In this document: positions 31,679 through 39,690 of the stretch, in pieces | Numbering within the stretch: position 1 is the first letter of the stretch | Layout: every line of letters begins with the position of its first letter | Source of the DNA: Verrucomicrobiales bacterium | GTDB lineage: Bacteria; Verrucomicrobiota; Verrucomicrobiia; Verrucomicrobiales; DEV007 | Length of the DNA stretch: 45,088 nucleotides | Assembly: GCA_018058245.1 (NCBI GenBank) | Contig: JAGPCC010000006.1 | Span: forward strand, 1-45,088 | Direction of reading: 5' to 3' | Program-made: the position numbers and the translations under genes | The notes under the pieces: model-generated | Told to the model about the DNA's origin: nothing | Database searches by the model: none | What the model saw: the letters and a program-made list of their open reading frames with translations, nothing else

Positions 31679-32611
31679 ATGCCCTCACACTGCGACATTA
31701 ACGAACGATGCATCAGTCAGCTTCGCAATGTAGGCCTCGAGGGATATTTCGCAGTAATTGGTTCAGGGCCTTCAAGTCGCTTTATAGCGAGCATTGAGAA
31801 ACTAGAGGAAAAGCTGGGATCGCTCGTAGGGATTGAAAAAAAGCAGGAACAACATTTCTGGGACTACACCCAGGACGTTTTCGATGCGCTGCAAGGAAAC
31901 ACCAATCAATATTTTTCTGCAATTCGAGAAACCTACGGCGATTCCTTCCAATGGACGGCACGAATTTATGAACAGATCGCCTTTCTTCCAGTAAAGGGCT
32001 TTGCAACCCTAAATTATGATGATCAACTACCACATGCCTTTCGGCTACGCCATGAAGATCGCGAAGCTAGACGCTTTTACCTTTATCCGCATCCCGCTGT
32101 AAATTTTCCGCGGTCACTTAGCGACCTACTCAGCGATCAACCACAGCTCATAGCACTTCACGGTTACGCTGACGAAAACAACCCCACTTGGGAGAGGGAG
32201 ATAATCCTTAAGCGGTCGGATTACAACAGGTATTACTCTGGCCATGGCGCACCCCTCGCGTCATGGTGGCGCGAAATCCTCCTCAACATCCCCTGTCTTT
32301 TCATTGGAACAAAGCTTTACGAACCGGGAATCAAACTGGTTATTAACCAGTTCGACGACCGTGACCTTGAGCGGCTTCGATCACAAAAACACGTTCACCT
32401 TGTCGGAGTGAACAAATCCTCGGAGATCGATACTTCAAAAACCTTCGGTCTAATTGACAGAGTGTCTTACAAAAAGCTCGATAGAGATCACAAAGGGCTT
32501 TGCAAAATCCTTTCAGACCTGAACGGACTACCTCCTTACTCAGTGCATCAATCTCTCCCGACACCGTCCTCAATTAATCCTGGCTTCGATCCGAATGCTT
32601 CTATCTTATGA
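31679..32611 (+). CDS. SIR2-like NAD-consuming effector (predicted)
   Basis: A 310-residue protein with a SIR2-like Rossmann domain. The glycine-rich start IGSGPSSR (27-34), FATLNYDDQLPHAF (108-121) with the catalytic-type Asn and Asp, LIALHGYAD (157-165) with the central His161, and CLFIGTKLYEPGI late in the domain are the landmarks of defence-type SIR2 NADases. Such proteins deplete NAD+ in infected cells, halting phage growth at the cell's cost. The ATG at 31679 is chosen over a TTG at 31604 that lies inside hsdR; 37 bases separate it from hsdR. The stop overlaps the next gene by ATGA. With no sensor domain attached, it probably depends on that neighbour. NADase activity is inferred. Confidence 0.82.
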   Translation: MPSHCDINERCISQLRNVGLEGYFAVIGSGPSSRFIASIEKLEEKLGSLVGIEKKQEQHFWDYTQDVFDALQGNTNQYFSAIRETYGDSFQWTARIYEQIAFLPVKGFATLNYDDQLPHAFRLRHEDREARRFYLYPHPAVNFPRSLSDLLSDQPQLIALHGYADENNPTWEREIILKRSDYNRYYSGHGAPLASWWREILLNIPCLFIGTKLYEPGIKLVINQFDDRDLERLRSQKHVHLVGVNKSSEIDTSKTFGLIDRVSYKKLDRDHKGLCKILSDLNGLPPYSVHQSLPTPSSINPGFDPNASIL

Positions 32612-35574
32612 GCCTGCGTGAAAAATTGAACAGAATCCGACAGGAGGCCCACTCTCTTGATTCATGCCCTCAACCTGATGTCCTCGTCGATTTGATTGAA
32701 GAAGGCAACCCATGGGACCTTATGTTCTTCCGGGAGCTTCGTGATCCGAGGTGGCTTCCAATCCTCCAGCGGGCGGGCTTCTTTGATCGCTTACCCACAA
32801 CGATTATCGACCTTGAAGGACGCGAAACCTATCCCTATAGCTTGCCACTTACCGGACTCTACAACATCGCAGAAACTGCGCCCGTTGACGTAACCCGCAC
32901 ATTGTTGCGTCTAAAACTTACGCCGAACCCTGTCGTCCTCGATCAAGTTCTCCGAGTAATTGCGAAGATCCAAGATCAAATGTCCATACATTTAGTCTCG
33001 GCCATTGTCTGCGTGATTGCCTCAGCCCCCAGATTCTCGAACATCCTTTGGCTCGAAGAGGTCTTAAAGAAGTGGATCGAGACGAACAACCACGCCACCG
33101 CGTTAGATGCCCTAAATAATCTCTTTCTTGCAACGGCGGGATTATCCCCCAAGGAGCTGTCTCGAGTAGATGAGTCCAGATTACTGGAAATCGATAGTGA
33201 GGTTTTTTCAAAGGTTTGCGAGGTCCTCCCGCACGAATCGGCCGAAGTCGCTTTTCGAGCATTACAAAAGTGGGCTGCATCCCAGAGGACCGACGATGAC
33301 CGAGACACGTTATCGATTCCACAGAATCAACTCGAGGAGTGGGGGCCGGATTTTGATAACCCGGGGACCTTCTGGCTTAGGGATTTCACTTCTAGATCCG
33401 CGAATGAATTCTCGATCGAGACCACCCTGTCCCATCGTCTTTACGCGGCAGTCGATCTGGTTTTTAGCCGTGGTCTCGACGTAGAACGAGTCGATCGAAT
33501 GCTCCGTTCTGATCCTTGGCATTTGTTCCGCCGTCTCCGCTGGAAGATATATTCCGTCCACCCGGCAGCCTCCCTCGATTGGGCCCGGGAAGAGGTTCTT
33601 ATTAGGGCCGTCTATTTTAACCGTATCGATCACAAGCACGAGAGCGAGTTTGCGGAAATGGTGGAGCGTTTCTCAGAAGATTTTGGGACGGCCTTTCTCA
33701 ATGAATCTCAGGTTGAGATAATTTGTGAAACGATTCATTCTGGCCCACTCACTGAGACCGGAACATTGGATGAAGACGAAAAGTATCGAAAGCGATTTTT
33801 CCGAGATCAGTTGGCTCCATTTGCGAACCTTTTCGATACACCGCAACTTGAGTTTTATAAGAATCTGATTGAGAAGGCGGGACAAGCGCCCGAATACGAT
33901 GGTTCATGGAGTGGTGGTACGGTCGAGTTTCGAGAGATCCGCGAGGCATCCCCGTTTACGGAAGCGCAGCTGTCAGAAATGGAGATCTCAGTCTTGTGGG
34001 GCACTCTGAATGACTGGAAGCCGTCTCAACAGCAGAGAAATAGGAGTGAATGGTGGAGGGAAGAGTCGGAGCGGGCGCTCGCCACAACCTTCTCAGATTT
34101 GGTGTTCAACAATCCCGCTAGATTCTCTTTGGAATCGCAGTGGTGGACAAACATCAGCCGTCCTTCTGTTTTAGAGCGGATCATTGATCGGGCGACAGAT
34201 CGGATAGGAAAATCTGAATCGAGCGAGTCCAATGCCACTCAGTTCTTCGACCATGGAATAATATTTCCCATCTGCCTGAAGCTAATGGAATGCGCGGAAA
34301 AATCGCGAGATGAGGCATTGACTAAAGAGGGAAGCAAAAATGAACTTTTGAGAGTCTGGGATTGGCCTCGCCTGGCCGTCGCGCGATTTATTTCAACGGC
34401 TTTGGAGTCAAAGGAGTTCAAATGGCAGGACTACGAGCGAGAGTTGAAGTCTCTGCTTCCCGGGTTGCTCGACTGCCGACACCGATCAACACAAACTGCT
34501 GGCCGGTCATGGCTTCACGACTGGTACACGACTGCGATTAATTCGGCATCCGGCATTGCATTCGAAGCGCTTCTTAGGCTAACTCATCGACAGAAGGAAT
34601 CTGGTGCATCCCTAGAACCATCCTCGTGGGCGCTTGATATGGCGAATACGTCTTTGAAACAGAAAGTAGAGTGCGAGGAAATTTATGCGGTTGCCGGAGC
34701 ACGGCTTCGACTCATGGCATATCTTTTTCCTGATATGGTGAAAGAGGTAACAAGATTAGGATTTCGACAGGATTCTAAGGATTTGGAATTCATCTTAATC
34801 GTATCACATATGTGTTACGACCAACCAAGTCCCCAACTTTTGGAGCGTGTTCCGGGTCTCCTTGAAGAATCAATGCGCTGTCTTCGAGATTTCTCAGAAA
34901 TCGATGAAAAGACGGATCATCGAACCCGCGATTTCGGATTTCGATTCGGCTATCATTTATCGTGGTATTTTTGGAATAACTTTCTACCTGAGTCAGATGC
35001 GGATCGTCTTTTGGATGAGTATTTTTCTACAGCAGATGAATCCAGTCGAAGGAAACTGATCAGTCAGATTGCTAGTATGTTTCGGGATGTCGCGAGTGCG
35101 GAGGAACAACCCCTTGTCTCCCGCGTCATGAAGCTCGGGCGCAGGAGATTTTCGGCGATTCAAGAAGCCGTTGAAGCAAGCCCCGAACTGGCTTCCGGAT
35201 TCAGTGGAGAACTAGAGGAGTTTCTTGACTGGGTGGAATGTGACTGCTTTCCGTTCCAGTGGCGAATCGATCTCGCACTCGATGCGACGCGCTATCTCGC
35301 GAGAGCTCCCCAGGCATTTTTGCTGTTTGATAAACTTGAAGAGTTCTCCAGGGACCCTGATAAGCTGCCAAGCGTGCTAGAACTTCTAAGTAAGCTAGTT
35401 TACCTCGATTCGAATGAAATGCGGTGGGCCTACAAAGATGGGGTGGTTAAAGAGATGCTCGTGCGAGCATATGCGTCCATGAATTCAAGATGCCGCAATC
35501 TTGGTGAAAGAATTCAGGAGAAACTCTTAATGGAGGGCTTCTTTGACTACCTTGATATCGACCCAGGCAGTTGA
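32608..35574 (+). CDS. 988-residue helical protein, predicted partner or sensor of the SIR2 protein
   Basis: A 988-residue protein that I do not recognise by family. It is rich in helix-forming stretches with leucine and tryptophan anchors, such as VLDQVLRVIAKIQDQ, FEALLRLTHRQKE and LPSVLELLSKLVYL. This looks like a HEAT/solenoid-like array over much of its length. No Walker A or B, nuclease, membrane segment or zinc site was found; the string RIGKSESS is not a P-loop. It overlaps the SIR2 gene by ATGA (32608-32611), so the two are made together. DSR-type single-chain proteins join SIR2 to a helical sensor of similar size, so this may be the sensor half of a split version. Its base composition is AT-richer than hsdR. 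Confidence 0.7.
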   Translation: MSLREKLNRIRQEAHSLDSCPQPDVLVDLIEEGNPWDLMFFRELRDPRWLPILQRAGFFDRLPTTIIDLEGRETYPYSLPLTGLYNIAETAPVDVTRTLLRLKLTPNPVVLDQVLRVIAKIQDQMSIHLVSAIVCVIASAPRFSNILWLEEVLKKWIETNNHATALDALNNLFLATAGLSPKELSRVDESRLLEIDSEVFSKVCEVLPHESAEVAFRALQKWAASQRTDDDRDTLSIPQNQLEEWGPDFDNPGTFWLRDFTSRSANEFSIETTLSHRLYAAVDLVFSRGLDVERVDRMLRSDPWHLFRRLRWKIYSVHPAASLDWAREEVLIRAVYFNRIDHKHESEFAEMVERFSEDFGTAFLNESQVEIICETIHSGPLTETGTLDEDEKYRKRFFRDQLAPFANLFDTPQLEFYKNLIEKAGQAPEYDGSWSGGTVEFREIREASPFTEAQLSEMEISVLWGTLNDWKPSQQQRNRSEWWREESERALATTFSDLVFNNPARFSLESQWWTNISRPSVLERIIDRATDRIGKSESSESNATQFFDHGIIFPICLKLMECAEKSRDEALTKEGSKNELLRVWDWPRLAVARFISTALESKEFKWQDYERELKSLLPGLLDCRHRSTQTAGRSWLHDWYTTAINSASGIAFEALLRLTHRQKESGASLEPSSWALDMANTSLKQKVECEEIYAVAGARLRLMAYLFPDMVKEVTRLGFRQDSKDLEFILIVSHMCYDQPSPQLLERVPGLLEESMRCLRDFSEIDEKTDHRTRDFGFRFGYHLSWYFWNNFLPESDADRLLDEYFSTADESSRRKLISQIASMFRDVASAEEQPLVSRVMKLGRRRFSAIQEAVEASPELASGFSGELEEFLDWVECDCFPFQWRIDLALDATRYLARAPQAFLLFDKLEEFSRDPDKLPSVLELLSKLVYLDSNEMRWAYKDGVVKEMLVRAYASMNSRCRNLGERIQEKLLMEGFFDYLDIDPGS

Positions 35575-35594
35575 CTCATTTCTAGATTTCCTCA

Positions 35595-36410
35595 TCAACT
35601 CGCCATCTCGTCCTGCACATACCGTCTGAACTCCCCGACTGCCGTGAAGCACCTGAAACCGGCCTGGCTCGCGAACCAGTCGAGGTTGAAGTGAAAGTCC
35701 GCCTTGGCCCAGTCCTTCAGTTTGGCCTTCATCGCGTCGCGTCCCTCGGGCCATTCGGCGCAGATCTTCGCGAGGGCGAGATCGCCTTTGGAGAGCTTGG
35801 TGCCGCCACTGTTGACCCGGTTGAAGATATCGACCACGACATCCAGCGACTTGTCGGCACCCGTCACTTCCTCGATGTGAAGGTCGATGTCAGTGACGCC
35901 AAGAAGACGGCTGAGACGCGCCACGTAGTCGCCAACGCGGGTGACGTGGACGGGATCGGCGCTCAAGCGGGTAACAAACTCTCCGAGTCCGGCGGTGCCC
36001 TTCTTCATCAGTTCCGTCACATCGATCCAAAGCGAATCGTCCTTCATCTTCACCGGCTGGTAGAACTCGAAGCTCTCAGATTCCAGGTGGAAGCGGAGGC
36101 CGGTGAAGGCCTGCGCGTTGCCGTCGAAAAACTTCGGTGGTCTTCCGCGAACGACTCCGTAGAGTGATGTCATTCTTTGCTGTCCGTCGAGGAGCAACTT
36201 CACGACGCCGGCCGCGAGAACTCCATCACCCCGGTGGGTTGCGCTCTTGGATTCGGTCGCCCAGACGAGGAGACCGCCGACCGGGTGGCGACGATAGAGG
36301 GAATCGAAGAGACCACGGACCTGCTCCCGGTTCCAGACGTAGCCGCGCTGGAATTCTGGGAGGGCCATGTGGCCGCTGTCGATGTGGTCAAGGATGGTGG
36401 AGATCTTCAT
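35595..36410 (-). CDS. DUF262 (GmrS-like) domain protein, possibly truncated
   Basis: A 271-residue protein with the DUF262 hallmarks LPEFQRGYVWNREQV (17-31) and KLLLDGQQRMTSLYG (71-85). This ParB-like fold binds and hydrolyses nucleotide in GmrSD/BrxU restriction proteins. Most family members are much longer and carry a DUF1524 HNH nuclease after DUF262; here the chain ends soon after FHFNLDW with GFRCFTAVGEFRRYVQDEM. It may be a short stand-alone form or a broken gene. The frame starts at 36479, but the ATG at 36410 (MKISTILDHIDSG) is the family start. It lies convergent to the 988-residue gene (20-base spacer) and divergent from zorA. Confidence 0.75.
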   Translation of the reverse strand: MKISTILDHIDSGHMALPEFQRGYVWNREQVRGLFDSLYRRHPVGGLLVWATESKSATHRGDGVLAAGVVKLLLDGQQRMTSLYGVVRGRPPKFFDGNAQAFTGLRFHLESESFEFYQPVKMKDDSLWIDVTELMKKGTAGLGEFVTRLSADPVHVTRVGDYVARLSRLLGVTDIDLHIEEVTGADKSLDVVVDIFNRVNSGGTKLSKGDLALAKICAEWPEGRDAMKAKLKDWAKADFHFNLDWFASQAGFRCFTAVGEFRRYVQDEMAS

Positions 36411-36781
36411 GAAAGGTCGATTGTTCGTCAGACTGGGGGGACCGCTGGCAGGTGGGTTTGTTTCGGAGGCAGGGAGCAATGGCGGGATTTTCCCGGGCCC
36501 GATGTTTGTGTCTCGTGTGGAGGGCCCACCGAGGGTTTAGCGGGAGACAAGAGATGGCGCAACGAAAATCCGTCTTCGCGGTCGCGGCAATGTGGCTCTC
36601 AATCACAGAGGAAAACTATTACAATAACTCAGGGGTGGGACCGCCGTGGGGTCACACTGAGACGATTTTTGAAATGAGCCCTGGTGCTCTCTGGGGGCTG
36701 ACGGCACCTGATTCAGGTGATTGAACCGAAACGATTGACAAGGTGGGCTCTAACCTTCAACTAAGAGGGCCGCCGTGACTC
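36411..36781. other. Divergent intergenic region between DUF262 and zorA
   Basis: 371 bases with no supported gene. It must hold the promoters for DUF262 (leftward) and zorA (rightward). A perfect 15-base inverted repeat lies at 36705-36719, and a TTGACA hexamer at 36735-36740. The best -10 at 16-base spacing (TCAACT, 36757) matches only three of six consensus positions, so the promoter call stays weak. Confidence 0.5.
36705..36719. promoter_or_regulatory. Perfect 15-base inverted repeat upstream of zorA
   Basis: CACCTGA (36705-36711) and TCAGGTG (36713-36719) are perfect reverse complements around one T. The site lies 15 bases upstream of a TTGACA hexamer (36735-36740) and 62 bases before the zorA ATG, a position suited to an operator that controls the Zorya operon. 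It is not followed by a T run, so it is not a terminator. No candidate binding protein is encoded beside it. Confidence 0.5.
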
Positions 36782-38779
36782 ATGAATTGGGATTCTCTCT
36801 TGCCAAGCCAGTATAGTTTTTTCGACGCCATTCAATCGATGGCTAACGGCGAGGCATTTCTCCAAGGATTAACGGACCTCTTCATCCTTGCCACTTGGTG
36901 GCTCGGTGCGGTTGTTTTCGTCTGGGCCTTGATCGTGACGGCGCTTTCTTTCTCGCGGACCCGTAGGTTCGAACGAGGGCTGCCCAAACCAGGGGGTGCC
37001 ACTCGTTTTGAAGAGATCAGGGCGGAATGGGTGAAGAGAAACGGCTCTTTGGCGCACGCCTTTGATGAGTTGCTGGTCGAAGTTCCACGGCCGGGCGCGT
37101 CACTTGAACGTGAACTGAGGCGCACCGGAAGTGCCGAGGAAGTCTTCAACGAATCGAGTCTTGCCCGTAGGATCATCGGGAACCGACTCTTCATGGCAAC
37201 CCCAGGGATTTTGACAGGGATCGGGGTTCTTGGAACCTTTGTGGGTCTCGCCTTGGGTATCGGTGCACTTAAACTCGAAGGGTCCGCTATCGAGGATCTC
37301 AATTCCAGTATCCTGCCGTTGATTCAGGGTAGTGCCACGGCCTTCTCAACCTCGGTCTGGGGGGTGGCCACCAGCCTGGTCTTCATGATCCTCGAAAAGT
37401 TTCTTGAGGGAGGGGCGCGTTGGCCAATCCGTCGCCTCCAGGACCGTCTCAATCGTCTCGTTCCGCGTTATCTTCCCGAGCAAAGCATGATCGACCTTCA
37501 GCGGTCTTCGATTGAGTCCGAACAGCAACTGAAAGGCTTGGCGGTGGCGATCGGAGAGCAGATGCAGAAGGCGCTGGATCGGATCGGGACCAGTGTCACA
37601 GAGGCAGTGAAGGAGGCTCTCGGTGGCCAAGCGCAGGATCTGGGCGAGCAGAGCGCCAAGCTGATGTCCGAGGTGCTGACCCAAGAGCTGGACAATCTCA
37701 AGACTGCGATCCTGGACATGGGCGAGGGATTCAAGAGCGAATTTGGTGGTGCCAATGCCCAGCTCCAGGCAACCGTTTCCGGCTTCGAATCCGTCGTAAC
37801 GGGACTCAATGCTGCTGTCCAGACAACCCAATCGTCGGTCGAAAGTGCAGTCAAGCGGCTCGAGGGACACGAGACTGTGGTCACCGCCCTTGGCAGTGCC
37901 GCTGTGGCGCTGGACGATGCGGCCGTGAAACTGAGCGCAATGCGCGAGACCTTCGAACTGTCGGCCCAACGCAATGCCGAAGCGGCCGAGGCACAGGAGT
38001 CTGCTGCCACCAGCAATGTCGCGGTGGCCAAACAGTTTGAAGAGATCGGTGAGAAACTGCCAGAGACCCGGGATGTAATCAGGGACGCGGCACAGATCAT
38101 CGGGTCACTGGGGCAGCCGCTTCTCGAACTGAAAGAGATCCTCGCGACTACTCCTGAAGTTTTCCAACAGCAAGCGGAGCGTCAGGCCGAAAATGATGAG
38201 CTAAGGGCCACACGTCTCCTGACTCAAACCGAGTCGCTCGCAAAGGCCGTGGCGGAAGCCGCCGAAAAATTTGCCCAGGTCGAGACCATTGGGGAATCCC
38301 TCAGCCGGTCCGCAGAAAGTCTGGAATCGGCGGGTGCCTCCCTCTCGGCCTTTGGCAGCCAGTTTCAGATCGCCTCCGAGTTGCAGGCGGAGTCCGCCGC
38401 CTCCGCGGAAAGAGCGGCTGCTTCAAGCGAGAGAGCCGCCGCAAGCCTGGAACCCATTCCGGATTCCATTGAAAAGCTTGGAGGCGGTCTCCAACTGGCT
38501 GGCGCCTCGATGAAGACCGGTGCCGAGGCGGCCCGCGACGCCTATGTAACTCTCATTGAGCATCAGAAGCTCTGGTTCCAGGGGGTGGAAACGGGCCTCA
38601 TGACCATGCGGGATCGTCTGCAAGAATTAATCGAAGCCTACGGACAAACCGTCGAGGGTGTGACTCAGGAACACATGAACAACTGGGTGAAGGCTGTTGA
38701 AGAGAGCCTGCAAAAATTCTCCGTGCAAGTGGAGTCGCTCGAAGGAGCACTTAGCGAATTTAACGAAAATCGCTCGTAA
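36782..38779 (+). CDS. zorA: Zorya defence protein ZorA (MotA/ExbB-like proton channel with long tail)
   Basis: A 665-residue inner-membrane protein. Three hydrophobic segments are at about 34-57 (LATWWLGAVVFVWALIV), 139-162 (PGILTGIGVLGTFVGLALGI) and 184-205 (SATAFSTSVWGVATSLVF), matching the MotA/TolQ/ExbB core. From about 230 to the end is a long Ala/Glu/Gln/Ser-rich helical, coiled-coil tail, the cytoplasmic tail that sets Zorya ZorA apart from flagellar MotA. In characterised Zorya, ZorA pentamers surround a ZorB dimer to form a proton-driven motor that signals phage entry to ZorC and ZorD. The ATG at 36782 is chosen; the gene is first in zorABCD and 5 bases before zorB. Confidence 0.93.
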   Translation: MNWDSLLPSQYSFFDAIQSMANGEAFLQGLTDLFILATWWLGAVVFVWALIVTALSFSRTRRFERGLPKPGGATRFEEIRAEWVKRNGSLAHAFDELLVEVPRPGASLERELRRTGSAEEVFNESSLARRIIGNRLFMATPGILTGIGVLGTFVGLALGIGALKLEGSAIEDLNSSILPLIQGSATAFSTSVWGVATSLVFMILEKFLEGGARWPIRRLQDRLNRLVPRYLPEQSMIDLQRSSIESEQQLKGLAVAIGEQMQKALDRIGTSVTEAVKEALGGQAQDLGEQSAKLMSEVLTQELDNLKTAILDMGEGFKSEFGGANAQLQATVSGFESVVTGLNAAVQTTQSSVESAVKRLEGHETVVTALGSAAVALDDAAVKLSAMRETFELSAQRNAEAAEAQESAATSNVAVAKQFEEIGEKLPETRDVIRDAAQIIGSLGQPLLELKEILATTPEVFQQQAERQAENDELRATRLLTQTESLAKAVAEAAEKFAQVETIGESLSRSAESLESAGASLSAFGSQFQIASELQAESAASAERAAASSERAAASLEPIPDSIEKLGGGLQLAGASMKTGAEAARDAYVTLIEHQKLWFQGVETGLMTMRDRLQELIEAYGQTVEGVTQEHMNNWVKAVEESLQKFSVQVESLEGALSEFNENRS

Positions 38780-38784
38780 GGAAC

Positions 38785-39690
38785 ATGTTCGGATCACGAG
38801 CCAGCACAAAGCCGCGAAACGGGGAGGAGGAAAACCCTTTCCTACTTTCCTTTTCCGACCTCATGGCGAGTCTGCTCGCGATCTTCATTTTGGCTTTGAT
38901 CGTGATGATGATTCAACTTCATCGCAAGCAGCAGGAGCTGGATCGGGAGACCAAACGGATCAAACTCACCCTGGTCGAACTCCTGGGCAGCCTGGAGGAG
39001 ATCAAAGAGACCCAGGATGCGATCGACAGCGCTCTGAGCGGTGTCAGCCTTCGCGAACAGAGTCTCACCGCATTGTTGGAGGGCGTGCAGAAGGATCTGA
39101 AGGAAAAGGGAATCGAAGTCATCGTCGCCGAGAACGGATCTGTTCTCCGAATTCCAGAACAGGCCCTTTCCTTCGGGCTTGGTAAGTTCGAGATTCAGGA
39201 GCAGTTTCATACTACGGCCGATGCGATTGGAACCGCCCTATTGGCGGCTCTGCAACGCCCTGAAAATCTTGTCTTACTCGACACCGTCTTCATCGAGGGA
39301 CACACGGACGCCGTCACGAACCGGCAAGAAATGGGCAACTGGGGTCTGAGCGCCTATCGGGCGATTTCGCTTTGGAAATTCTGGACGGAGCTACCCGGCA
39401 ACTGCGCGCCTTTGAAGGACCTGAAGACCGCCGACCCGACCGGAATCGGTGGGGAGAAACCTCTTATCTCAGCGAGTGGCTACGCCGAGACTCGACCCAC
39501 GGGAATCCCCTCGTCGGAGCCTCAGGTCGAAGGAAGGCCGAATGCTAATTCGGCAGATCGGCGAATCGACATCCGATTCACCTTGGCCTCTGCCGAAAAG
39601 AAAGACCTCGAAGGGCTGGGGGAAAAGGTCTCGGAGATGCGCGAAAAGACCCAGAAGCTGATTAATCGTCTCAAGGAAAATGAACCCTAG
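38785..39690 (+). CDS. zorB: Zorya defence protein ZorB (MotB/OmpA-like stator)
   Basis: A 301-residue protein with one N-terminal membrane segment (about 26-44, LMASLLAIFILALIVMM) preceded by SFSD, whose Asp25 is the expected proton-carrying residue of MotB-type stators. A periplasmic linker leads to an OmpA-like peptidoglycan-binding domain containing EGHTDAVTNRQEMGNWGLSA (about 171-190) and, after an insert, ANSADRRIDIRF. This is the ZorB design that anchors ZorA to the cell wall. The ATG at 38785 follows zorA by 5 bases, and its stop (39688-39690) lies 11 bases inside zorC, so translation is coupled. All expected landmarks are present. Confidence 0.93.
   Translation: MFGSRASTKPRNGEEENPFLLSFSDLMASLLAIFILALIVMMIQLHRKQQELDRETKRIKLTLVELLGSLEEIKETQDAIDSALSGVSLREQSLTALLEGVQKDLKEKGIEVIVAENGSVLRIPEQALSFGLGKFEIQEQFHTTADAIGTALLAALQRPENLVLLDTVFIEGHTDAVTNRQEMGNWGLSAYRAISLWKFWTELPGNCAPLKDLKTADPTGIGGEKPLISASGYAETRPTGIPSSEPQVEGRPNANSADRRIDIRFTLASAEKKDLEGLGEKVSEMREKTQKLINRLKENEP

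Noticed and set aside
34190-34230. RIGKSESS in the 988-residue protein as a Walker A motif
   Set aside because: It lacks the GxxxxGK[ST] spacing and no Walker B follows, so the protein is not called an ATPase or STAND protein.
36735-36762. A firm sigma-70 promoter for zorA
   Set aside because: TTGACA is present, but the best -10 at suitable spacing (TCAACT) matches three of six positions, so it is only mentioned as a possibility.
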